Below are positions 19,778 to 27,202 of a DNA stretch of 64,000 nt, piece after piece. The notes below the pieces were generated by a model, which saw nothing but the letters and a program-made list of their open reading frames with translations, was not told where the DNA came from and searched no databases. The DNA comes from Streptomyces sp. SA15 (lineage in GTDB: Bacteria; Actinomycetota; Actinomycetes; Streptomycetales; Streptomycetaceae). The DNA lies in the NCBI RefSeq assembly GCF_002291145.1, contig NZ_NTGE01000110.1, positions 18,862 through 82,861 on the forward strand. Direction: 5' to 3'. Numbering within the stretch: position 1 is the stretch's first letter; each line of letters opens with the position of its first letter. Position numbers and translations under genes: made by a program.

Positions 19778-20908
19778 ATGACTGACACCACGCAGCGCTC
19801 CCGTCCTCTTCGCGTCCTCGCCGCCATGTCGGGCGGAGTCGACTCCGCCGTCGCCGCCGCCCGCGCGGCCGAGGCGGGCCACGACGTGACCGGCGTCCAC
19901 CTCGCCCTCTCGGCGAACCCTCAATCGTTCCGCACGGGCGCGCGTGGCTGTTGCACCATCGAGGACTCGCGCGACGCCCGTCGCGCCGCGGACGTCATCG
20001 GCATCCCGTTCTACGTGTGGGACCTCGCCGACCGCTTCCGCGAGGACGTGGTCGAGGACTTCGTCGCCGAGTACGAGGCCGGCCGCACACCGAACCCCTG
20101 CCTGCGCTGCAACGAGAAGATCAAGTTCGCCGCCCTGCTCGACAAGGCGCTCGCCCTCGGCTTCGACGCGGTCTGCACCGGCCACTACGCCAAGGTGATC
20201 TTGCGCGGTGACGGCACTCGCGAGCTGCACCGCGCCTCCGACATGGCCAAGGACCAGTCGTACGTCCTCGGTGTCCTGGACGACCGCCAGCTCGCCCACG
20301 CGATGTTCCCGCTCGGCGACACGGTCACCACCAAGGACGAGATCCGCGCGGAGGCCGAGCACCGCGGCCTGGCGGTGGCCAAGAAGCCCGACTCGCACGA
20401 CATCTGCTTCATCGCCGACGGCGACACCCAGGGCTTCCTAGCCGACCGCCTCGGCAAGGCGGAGGGCGACATCGTCGACGAGTCCGGCGCCAAGCTGGGC
20501 ACGCACGAGGGCGCGTACGGCTTCACCATCGGCCAGCGCAAGGGCCTCAGGATCGGCACCCCGGCGCCCGACGGCAAGCCGCGCTACGTCCTCGACATCT
20601 CCCCGGTGGACAACACGGTGACGGTCGGCCCGGCCGCCGCCCTGGACGTCAGCGCGCTCACCGCCGTCAAGCCCCGCTGGTGCGGCGCCGCCCCGACCGG
20701 CCCCGGCACCTACACGGCCCAGCTCCGCGCCCACGGCGGCGAGACGGAGGTCACCGCCGAACTGGTCGACGGCGACCTCCAGGTGCGCTTCACCGAGCCG
20801 GTCCGCGGCGTGGCCCCCGGCCAGGCGATCGTGCTGTACGACGGCACGCGCGTGGTCGGCTCGGCGACGATCGCGTCGACGCGGCGGGCGACGGCCGGGG
20901 TGGCCTGA
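19778..20908 (+). CDS. mnmA: tRNA-specific 2-thiouridylase MnmA
   Basis: A 376-residue enzyme (also called TrmU) that makes 2-thiouridine at the wobble position of tRNAs for Lys, Glu and Gln. The ATP pyrophosphatase loop is MSGGVDSAVAA near the N-terminus. The two catalytic cysteines are in TPNPCLRCN and HDICFIADGD. A C-terminal beta-barrel region follows. It needs a persulfide sulfur source, and the cysteine desulfurase gene lies less than 1 kb upstream. Its ATG is 61 nt from the divergent amidase start. Confidence 0.95.
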   Translation: MTDTTQRSRPLRVLAAMSGGVDSAVAAARAAEAGHDVTGVHLALSANPQSFRTGARGCCTIEDSRDARRAADVIGIPFYVWDLADRFREDVVEDFVAEYEAGRTPNPCLRCNEKIKFAALLDKALALGFDAVCTGHYAKVILRGDGTRELHRASDMAKDQSYVLGVLDDRQLAHAMFPLGDTVTTKDEIRAEAEHRGLAVAKKPDSHDICFIADGDTQGFLADRLGKAEGDIVDESGAKLGTHEGAYGFTIGQRKGLRIGTPAPDGKPRYVLDISPVDNTVTVGPAAALDVSALTAVKPRWCGAAPTGPGTYTAQLRAHGGETEVTAELVDGDLQVRFTEPVRGVAPGQAIVLYDGTRVVGSATIASTRRATAGVA

Positions 20909-20951
20909 CCCCCGCCAACGGGTCGCTGTCGGGTGTCGCTATCGGGTGTCG

Positions 20952-21731
20952 CTACTGGGTGAAGAACTCTGCCAGCACCGGCGCCAGGACGTTCGGATCC
21001 ACCATGTGGGTCTGACCCTCCAGCGTCCGGTACGAGCCCTCCGGTGCCGCCTGAGCGACCGCCTGCGCGGCCTCGCGCATCCATGCGGGGCTCGCGTCGC
21101 CCGCCATGGCCAGCACGGGGACGGTGATCGAGGCCAGCCGCTCCCGGGGCACCCGGCCGTCGCCCATCACGGCGTCGTCGTAGGCGAGGCTCGGCGCGAT
21201 GGCCTCCATGCCGGCCCACATGGGGGAGTGGCGGGCACCCTGGATCATCTCCTCGGCCAGCCCGGTCAGCCTCAGGAACAGCTCGACCGCGTCGCCGCGC
21301 CGCCCCTGTGCGAGCGCCTCGGTCAGGTGCTCGGTGTACTCGGCGCGCTCTTTCAGACCGCCCTCGTACACCGCGAACGGCACCTCGTACACGGCGACCC
21401 GGCTCACCGGCAGCCCGCTCGCCGCCGCGTGCAGTGCCAGCGCACCGCCCGAGGAGACGCCGTACAACGCCGCCTCGCCGCCCACCGCGTCGATCAGCGC
21501 CGCGAGGTCCTCTACCTCACGGGCGACCGCGTAGGGGGCCGTGTCGCCGCTCTCGCCCCGGCCCCGGCGGTCGTACGAGACCACGCTGAAGCGGTCGGAC
21601 AGGGGCCCGGCCAGCGGCGCCACGGTGGCCCCTGTGGACATGGCCCCGCTGATGAGGATGACCGCCGGACCCTGACCGGTGCGCTGGTACGCGAGGGAAG
21701 TGCCGTCGCGTGAAGTCGTCTTCTTGTCCAT
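20952..21731 (-). CDS. Alpha/beta hydrolase
   Basis: A 259-residue soluble hydrolase of the alpha/beta fold. The opening ISGAMSTGATVAPL carries the oxyanion region, SYDRRGRGESGD is the typical strand 4 segment, and the nucleophile elbow is GVSSGGALALH with serine as nucleophile. The acid is expected in PVLAMAGDASPAW and the histidine in EGQTHMVDPNVL. The substrate cannot be told. It is convergent with mnmA (43-nt gap with short GTCGGGTGTCGCTA repeats). Confidence 0.87.
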   Translation of the reverse strand: MDKKTTSRDGTSLAYQRTGQGPAVILISGAMSTGATVAPLAGPLSDRFSVVSYDRRGRGESGDTAPYAVAREVEDLAALIDAVGGEAALYGVSSGGALALHAAASGLPVSRVAVYEVPFAVYEGGLKERAEYTEHLTEALAQGRRGDAVELFLRLTGLAEEMIQGARHSPMWAGMEAIAPSLAYDDAVMGDGRVPRERLASITVPVLAMAGDASPAWMREAAQAVAQAAPEGSYRTLEGQTHMVDPNVLAPVLAEFFTQ

Positions 21732-21802
21732 GTCTGTGAAGACTGCCCCACGACGGCGTATTAATCGGTCACAACACTTCTATTGGGACCCCTATGGGAC
21801 CT

Positions 21803-22129
21803 CTATGAGGACACTTCCACTTCGTAGAAGCAAAGGTGGTCCTTGATCTCGGCGACGTCGGGCTTGGGCTCGGGATACGCCCACACCAGGTCCGCCGCGT
21901 CCGGCAGGGACCAGTAGGACGCGGTGCCCTTGAACGGGCAGTACGTGTGCGTGTCGGAGGGGGTCAGCAGGTCCAGTCGTACGTCGTCGGCGGGGATGTA
22001 GTACCGCACCGGACAGCCCGTCTCCCGCAGGAGGAGGGGGCGGTCGCTCTCCGCCAGCACCTGGTCGCCATGGACGACCCGTACGCGCTGGGTGCCCTGC
22101 TCGATCGTGATCGTGTGTCCTTCGGCCAT
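21803..22129 (-). CDS. DUF427 domain protein
   Basis: A 108-residue soluble protein with the DUF427 fold throughout. The diagnostic stretch is YYIPADDVRLDLL, then TYCPFKGTASYWS, then VWAYPEPKPDVAEIKDHLCFY. The conserved Cys in CPFKG and the tyrosines around it suggest a small-ligand site, but no activity is established for the family. It is divergent from the LOG-family gene across a 50-nt gap. Confidence 0.9.
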   Translation of the reverse strand: MAEGHTITIEQGTQRVRVVHGDQVLAESDRPLLLRETGCPVRYYIPADDVRLDLLTPSDTHTYCPFKGTASYWSLPDAADLVWAYPEPKPDVAEIKDHLCFYEVEVSS

Positions 22130-22179
22130 ACCCGGACAGCACTCGCGGGCCGCCGGTTCTTCCCGCGTACGGTGACTCC

Positions 22180-22719
22180 ATGCGAATCTGCGTCTTCCTC
22201 TCCGCCGCCGACCTGGACGACCGATACACCCGCCCCGCGCGGGAGTTCGCGAAACTGATCGGCAAGGGCGGGCACACCCTGGTCTGGGGCGGTTCGGACG
22301 TCGGGCTGATGAAGGTGGTCGCCGATGGGGTGCAGGAGGCGGGTGGGCGGCTCTGCGGAGTCTCTGTGGACTTCCTGGCGGCCAAGGCGCGGCAGGGTGC
22401 CGACGAGATGGTCGTCGCGCGGGATCTGGCCGAGCGGAAGAAGCTCCTCCTGGAGAACGCCGACGCCGTGGTGATCATGGTGGGCGGCACCGGCACGCTC
22501 GACGAGGCCACCGAGATCCTGGAACTGAAGAAACACGGGCACACCGACAAGCCGGTGGTGCTGCTCAACACCGCGGGTTTCTACGACGGCCTCAAGGAGC
22601 AGTTCCGCCGCATGGAGGACGAGGGCTTCCTGCCCCGGCCGCTGACCGACCTGGTGTTCTTCGCGGAGGAGCCGGTGGGGGCGCTGGCGTATCTGGAGGA
22701 GAGCCGGGGCGTCGAATGA
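22180..22719 (+). CDS. LOG-family Rossmann protein (TIGR00730 type)
   Basis: A 179-residue cytosolic protein related to lysine-decarboxylase-like cytokinin-activating phosphoribohydrolases, which split nucleoside 5'-monophosphates into base and ribose 5-phosphate. The nucleotide motif reads VGGTGTLDEATE, close to the family PGGxGTxxE but with Val for the usual Pro. The N-terminal glycine motif is WGGSDVGLM, again a variant of GGGxxGLM. The two departures could change specificity. It is followed 33 nt later by a short-chain dehydrogenase. Confidence 0.87.
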   Translation: MRICVFLSAADLDDRYTRPAREFAKLIGKGGHTLVWGGSDVGLMKVVADGVQEAGGRLCGVSVDFLAAKARQGADEMVVARDLAERKKLLLENADAVVIMVGGTGTLDEATEILELKKHGHTDKPVVLLNTAGFYDGLKEQFRRMEDEGFLPRPLTDLVFFAEEPVGALAYLEESRGVE

Positions 22720-22752
22720 CGCGTCTGCGATGCGGCCGCGTGTGATGCGAGC

Positions 22753-23451
22753 ATGGCGGACATGGCTACTCATGTGATCACCGGGGCGGGTTCCGGCATC
22801 GGCGCGGCCGTGGCCCGCCGGCTGCACGCGCGCGGGGACGACCTCGTGCTGCACGCGCGCGACGCGGGCCGTGCGAAGGAGCTCGCGGCGGCGTTCCCCG
22901 GCGCGAAGACGCTGGTCGGCGATCTGGCGGACCCCGACAGGCTCTCCTGGGCGTTCTCGCACCAGACGCTTCCCGACCGGGTGGACTCCCTGCTGCACAT
23001 CGCCGGCGTGGTCGACCTCGGCCCGGTCGGTGAACTGACCCCGAAGTCCTGGCGCCACCAGCTCAACGTCAACCTGATCGCCCCCGCCGAACTGACCCGC
23101 CACTTCCTGCCCCAACTCCGCGCCGCCCGCGGCCACGTGGTGTTCGTGAACTCGGGCGCGGGCCTGAACGCCCACGCCGACTGGTCGGCGTACGCCGCGT
23201 CGAAACACGGCCTGAAGGCCCTGGCGGATTCCCTGCGGCACGAGGAGCACGGCAACGGCGTCCGCGTCACCTCGGTCTACCCCGGCCGCACCGCGAGCCC
23301 CATGCAGGCGAAGGTCCACCAGCAGGAGGGCAAGCAGTACGACCCGTCGAAGTGGATCGACCCGGAGTCGGTGGCGACGACGATCCTGATGGCCCTGGAC
23401 CTGCCGAGGGACGCGGAAATCAACGACGTGACGGTACGCCCGGGCCGCTGA
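22753..23451 (+). CDS. Short-chain dehydrogenase/reductase
   Basis: A 232-residue NAD(P)-dependent oxidoreductase of the classical SDR family. The cofactor motif TGAGSGIG is at residues 10-17, and LLHIAGVVDLG follows for the adenine pocket. The active-site serine is in VFVNSGAG, and Tyr and Lys are in YAASKHGLKALADSL. It ends VTVRPGR, as many SDRs of the YwfD/SCO type do. ATG 22753 and ATG 22762 are both possible. The substrate is unknown. It runs in the same direction as the LOG-family gene. Confidence 0.9.
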   Translation: MADMATHVITGAGSGIGAAVARRLHARGDDLVLHARDAGRAKELAAAFPGAKTLVGDLADPDRLSWAFSHQTLPDRVDSLLHIAGVVDLGPVGELTPKSWRHQLNVNLIAPAELTRHFLPQLRAARGHVVFVNSGAGLNAHADWSAYAASKHGLKALADSLRHEEHGNGVRVTSVYPGRTASPMQAKVHQQEGKQYDPSKWIDPESVATTILMALDLPRDAEINDVTVRPGR

Positions 23452-23519
23452 CTGAGGGCTCCGCCCCCAGACCCCAGGCCTATGCCCACCCACCACCCGT
23501 CTCGCTTGGATGAATGGTC

Positions 23520-23665
23520 AGCCACATCCAGCCTGTCCGGCGTTTGAGGACGAGGCCGTTCAGGCCGACGGGGGTCCAGGGGGCGGAGCCCCCTGGCGGG
23601 GTCGAAGGGGCGGAGCCCCTGGGATGGGACGGGTAGGGGAGGCGGGGGCGAGAAACCGAGGGCCC
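23520..23665. repeat. Dispersed Streptomyces intergenic repeat (GTCCGGCGTTTGAGGAC family)
   Basis: The 259-nt gap before the MetE-like gene contains GTCCGGCGTTTGAGGACGAG followed by a G-rich hairpin array: CCAGGGGGCGGAGCCCCCTGG (with a perfect inverted core) and GGGGCGGAGCCCCTGGG. From memory this is one of the commonest repeat families in streptomycete intergenic DNA. A matching GGCTCCGCCCCCAGACCCC lies at 23457-23475. The stems could end transcription from the SDR gene. Confidence 0.75.
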
Positions 23666-23710
23666 GCACCAGAGCACACCGCACCCGACAACCTACGTAG
23701 GCTTCCAAAC

Positions 23711-24712
23711 GTGAACGAAACCTTCAGCTTCGGCCCCGCCACCGGCATCGGCTCCCTCCCCGGAGCCGACGCCCGCGAGGCCGCCAAGACCGCGACCGGC
23801 ACCTTCGAGGACTTCCCCTTCCTCCCCGAGCTCCCCGCCCGCGGCCCTGGCGCGGACATGATCGGCCGGACCGCGGGGATGCTCGTCGAGCTGTACGCGC
23901 GCGTGGAGCCCAGCGGCTGGCGAATCGGCGACCGCCCGGGCCGGGACACCAAGCGAGCCCGCTCCTGGCTCGGCGAGGACCTCGACGCGCTGGAGGAGTT
24001 CACCCAGGGCTACGAGGGCCCGTTGAAGGTACAGGCCGTGGGCCCCTGGACGCTGGCCGCCAACCTGGAGCTGAAGAACGGCGAGGCCGCGCTCTGCGAC
24101 CCCGGCGCCTGCCGTGACCTCGCCGCCTCCCTCACCGAGGGCCTGCGGCTCCACCTCGCCGAGACACAGCGCCGCGTCCCCGGCGCGAAGCTGGTGCTCC
24201 AGCTCGACGAGCCGTCCCTCACCCCCGTACTGCGCGGCCAGGTGAGGACCGCCAGCGGCTACCGCACCCACCGCGCCGTCGACCGGCAGATCATCGAGGC
24301 CACGCTCCGCGACGTCATCGGCGTGCACGAGGGCGGACCGGCGGTCGTCCACTCGTGCGCCCCGGACGTCCCGTTCGCCCTGCTGCGTCGGGCCGGCGCG
24401 GCGGCCATCTCCTTCGACTTCGCGCTCCTCACCGAGCGTGACGACGACGTGATCGGCGAGGCGGTGGAAGGGGGGACCCGGCTCTTCACCGGCGTTGTGC
24501 CGACCACGGACGGCCGATTGTCAGACCCTGCCGGTAGCGTCATGGGTGTCAGAACGCTGTGGCGCAGGCTGGGGCTGCATCCGGGGCTTCTCGCGGACGC
24601 GGTCACGGTCACTCCGTCGTGCGGACTCGCGGGGGCTTCCCCCGGGTACGCACGCGAGGCCCTCGCCCATTGCGTCCGGGCGGCGAGATCCCTCGCGGAC
24701 AACCCTGAGTAA
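23711..24712 (+). CDS. MetE C-terminal-type methionine synthase-like protein
   Basis: A 333-residue protein equivalent to the C-terminal catalytic half of cobalamin-independent methionine synthase. Zinc-ligand segments are visible: His-x-Cys in VVHSCAPDVPFA (about 216-227) and Cys in TPSCGLAGASPG near 305. The N-terminal folate-binding half of full MetE (about 400 residues) is absent. Family members of this length transfer methyl groups to homocysteine from donors other than methyltetrahydrofolate in some archaea; in streptomycetes the donor is unknown. GTG start. It sits 15 nt before ligA, so the two are probably co-transcribed. Confidence 0.88.
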   Translation: MNETFSFGPATGIGSLPGADAREAAKTATGTFEDFPFLPELPARGPGADMIGRTAGMLVELYARVEPSGWRIGDRPGRDTKRARSWLGEDLDALEEFTQGYEGPLKVQAVGPWTLAANLELKNGEAALCDPGACRDLAASLTEGLRLHLAETQRRVPGAKLVLQLDEPSLTPVLRGQVRTASGYRTHRAVDRQIIEATLRDVIGVHEGGPAVVHSCAPDVPFALLRRAGAAAISFDFALLTERDDDVIGEAVEGGTRLFTGVVPTTDGRLSDPAGSVMGVRTLWRRLGLHPGLLADAVTVTPSCGLAGASPGYAREALAHCVRAARSLADNPE

Positions 24713-24727
24713 CGGGAGGACAATACG

Positions 24728-26920
24728 GTGGCCGGCGAAAAGCAAGCGGAGACGACGGTGCCCGTCGAGGCACGGGAGAAGCACGCGCAGCTCGCTGAGC
24801 AGATCGAGGAGCACCGCTTCCGGTACTACGTGAAGGACGCTCCCGTCATCAGCGACGCGGAGTTCGACAAGCTCCTGCGCACCCTGGAGGCGCTGGAGGA
24901 GGAGCACCCCGAGCTGCGCACGCCCGACTCGCCGACCCAGAAGGTCGCGGGCGCGTACGCGACGGAGTTCACGGCCGTCCAGCACCGCGAGCGCATGCTC
25001 TCGCTGGACAACGCCTTCAGTGACGAAGAGCTGGCCGCCTGGGCCGAGCGCGTCGCCAAGGACGTCGGCGCGCCCGACTACCACCTGCTGTGCGAGCTCA
25101 AGGTCGACGGCCTCGCCGTCAACCTCACGTACCAGCACGGCCGCCTCACGCGCGCGGCGACCCGCGGCGACGGCCGTACGGGCGAGGACATCACGCCCAA
25201 CGTCCGTACGATCGCGGAGATCCCGGACCGCTTGAAGGGCGACCGCATCCCGGAGTTCGTGGAGATCCGCGGCGAGGTCTACTTCCCGATGGAGAAGTTC
25301 CAGGAGCTCAACGCCCGCCTGGTCGAGGCCGGCGACAAGCCCTTCGCCAACCCGCGCAACGCGGCGGCCGGTTCGCTGCGCCAGAAGGACCCGCGCGTCA
25401 CCGCCACCCGCCCCCTGCACATGGTCGTCCACGGCATCGGCGCCCTGCAGGGCTTCGACGGCATGACCCGTCTCTCCCAGGCGTACGACCTGCTGAAGGC
25501 CTGGGGCCTGCCCACCTCCCGGCACAACAAGGTGGTCGACGGCCTCGACGGCGTACGGGAGTTCATCGCGTACTACGGCGAGAACCGCCACTCCGTGGAG
25601 CACGAGATCGACGGCGTGGTCGTCAAGCTGGACGAGATCCCGCTCCAGGGACGGCTGGGCTCCACCTCCCGCGCCCCGCGCTGGGCGATCGCGTACAAGT
25701 ACGCGCCGGAGGAGGTCAACACCAAGCTCATCAACATCCGCGTGGGCGTGGGCCGTACGGGCCGGGTCACGCCGTACGCCCAGGTCGAGCCGGTGACGGT
25801 GGCCGGCTCGGAGGTCGAGTTCGCCACCCTGCACAACCAGGACGTCGTCAAGGCCAAGGGCGTCCTCATCGGCGACACCGTGGTGCTGCGCAAGGCCGGT
25901 GACGTCATCCCGGAGATCCTCGGACCGGTCGTCGACCTGCGCGACGGCAGCGAGCGCGAGTTCGTGATGCCGAGCGAGTGCCCCGAGTGCGGTACTCCGC
26001 TGAGGCCGATGAAGGAGGGCGATGTCGACCTGCGCTGTCCGAACGCCCGTTCCTGCCCTGCCCAGTTGCGCGAACGCCTGTTCTATCTCGCGGGTCGCAA
26101 GTCGCTGGACATCGAGCACTTCGGGTACGTCGCCGCGGCCGCCCTCACCAAGCCGCTGGAGCCCGAGGAGCCGCCGCTGAAGGACGAGGGCGATCTGTTC
26201 GACCTCACCATCGAACAGCTGCTGCCCATCAAGGCGTACGTCCTCGACCAGGACAGCGGCCTGCCCAAGCGGGACCCGAAGACCGGCGAGGAGAAGGTTG
26301 CCACGGTCTTCGCCAACCAGGAGGGCAACCCGAAGAAGAACGCGCTCGCCATGCTGGAGAACATCCAGGTCGCCAAGCAGCGCCCGCTCGCCCGCATCCT
26401 CACCGGCCTGTCGATCCGTCATGTCGGCCCGGTCGCCGCCGAGGCGCTGGCCCGCGCCTTCCGTTCGATCGACCGCATCGACCAGGCGAGCGAGGAGGAG
26501 CTCAAGAACACCGACGGCGTGGGCGAGATCGTGGCGCGTTCCGTCAAGGAGTGGTTCGCCGAGGACTGGCACCGCGAGATCATCCGTAAGTGGAAGGCGG
26601 CAGGCGTCCGTATGGAGGACGAGGGCTCCGGCGAGGACGAGGGCCCCCGCCCGCTCGAAGGGATGACCGTCGTCGTCACCGGCACGCTCGAACACTTCAC
26701 ACGCGACGGAGCGAAGGACGCGTTGCAGACCCGTGGCGCGAAAGTAACCGGTTCTGTTTCGAAGAAGACGTCCTTCGTAATTGTGGGTGACAATCCTGGA
26801 TCGAAGTACGACAAGGCGATGCAGCTCAAGGTACCTGTTCTGAACGAGGAGGGCTTCAACGTCCTGCTGGAACAGGGCCCGGAGGCGGCGGCCGAAGTCG
26901 CGCTTCCGGCACAGGAGTAG
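24728..26920 (+). CDS. ligA: NAD-dependent DNA ligase
   Basis: A 730-residue essential replication and repair ligase that uses NAD+ to form a ligase-AMP intermediate. The N-terminal Ia region is at about 18-80, the adenylated lysine is K125 in the motif LKVDGLAVN, and the OB fold follows. The zinc finger has Cys pairs in CPECGTP and CPNARSCPAQL. HhH repeats and a C-terminal BRCT domain (about 645-725, MTVVVTGTLEHFTR) complete the set. An acidic linker and a loop PLEPEEPPLKDEGD interrupt the HhH part, as in other actinobacteria. GTG start with AGGA upstream. Confidence 0.97.
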   Translation: MAGEKQAETTVPVEAREKHAQLAEQIEEHRFRYYVKDAPVISDAEFDKLLRTLEALEEEHPELRTPDSPTQKVAGAYATEFTAVQHRERMLSLDNAFSDEELAAWAERVAKDVGAPDYHLLCELKVDGLAVNLTYQHGRLTRAATRGDGRTGEDITPNVRTIAEIPDRLKGDRIPEFVEIRGEVYFPMEKFQELNARLVEAGDKPFANPRNAAAGSLRQKDPRVTATRPLHMVVHGIGALQGFDGMTRLSQAYDLLKAWGLPTSRHNKVVDGLDGVREFIAYYGENRHSVEHEIDGVVVKLDEIPLQGRLGSTSRAPRWAIAYKYAPEEVNTKLINIRVGVGRTGRVTPYAQVEPVTVAGSEVEFATLHNQDVVKAKGVLIGDTVVLRKAGDVIPEILGPVVDLRDGSEREFVMPSECPECGTPLRPMKEGDVDLRCPNARSCPAQLRERLFYLAGRKSLDIEHFGYVAAAALTKPLEPEEPPLKDEGDLFDLTIEQLLPIKAYVLDQDSGLPKRDPKTGEEKVATVFANQEGNPKKNALAMLENIQVAKQRPLARILTGLSIRHVGPVAAEALARAFRSIDRIDQASEEELKNTDGVGEIVARSVKEWFAEDWHREIIRKWKAAGVRMEDEGSGEDEGPRPLEGMTVVVTGTLEHFTRDGAKDALQTRGAKVTGSVSKKTSFVIVGDNPGSKYDKAMQLKVPVLNEEGFNVLLEQGPEAAAEVALPAQE

Positions 26921-27079
26921 CGAGGAGCAGCGGTTGAAGGCCACCCGATCGGCGCATACCAGATGCATATGGGTGGCCGGAGCGCATTCGGGCAACCGCC
27001 GACGACCAGTGCCCGTGGAAGCCTTCTGCGGCCTACTGTTGAGATGTGCGCCTGCCGTGCCCAGCTGCGGTTGGGGCAT

Positions 27080-27117
27080 CCCTTTTGTTCTTGAAGGGCC
27101 CTTGAAGGACAAAAGGG
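27080..27117 (+). terminator. A/T-rich hairpin after ligA
   Basis: CCCTTTTGTTCTT (27080-27092) pairs with AAGGACAAAAGGG (27105-27117) over 13 bp with one mismatch. Its loop contains a second palindrome, AAGGGCCCTT. It is unusually A/T-rich for this genome. It lies 160 nt after ligA and 86 nt before the GGDEF gene, and could terminate ligA or act in the GGDEF gene's leader. Confidence 0.65.
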
Positions 27118-27202
27118 AAGGGTTTTCCAACGCGGCGCCGCCCAACGGTTGTCGGGTATCGGCCGCGTGGCGTGGGCACCGCCGGCTGTGAGAGGGACGG
27201 GA

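Noticed and set aside
24521..27145. 874-codon open frame antisense to ligA
   Set aside because: Long antisense frames are expected in very GC-rich coding sequence; ligA in the other frame has clear catalytic motifs.
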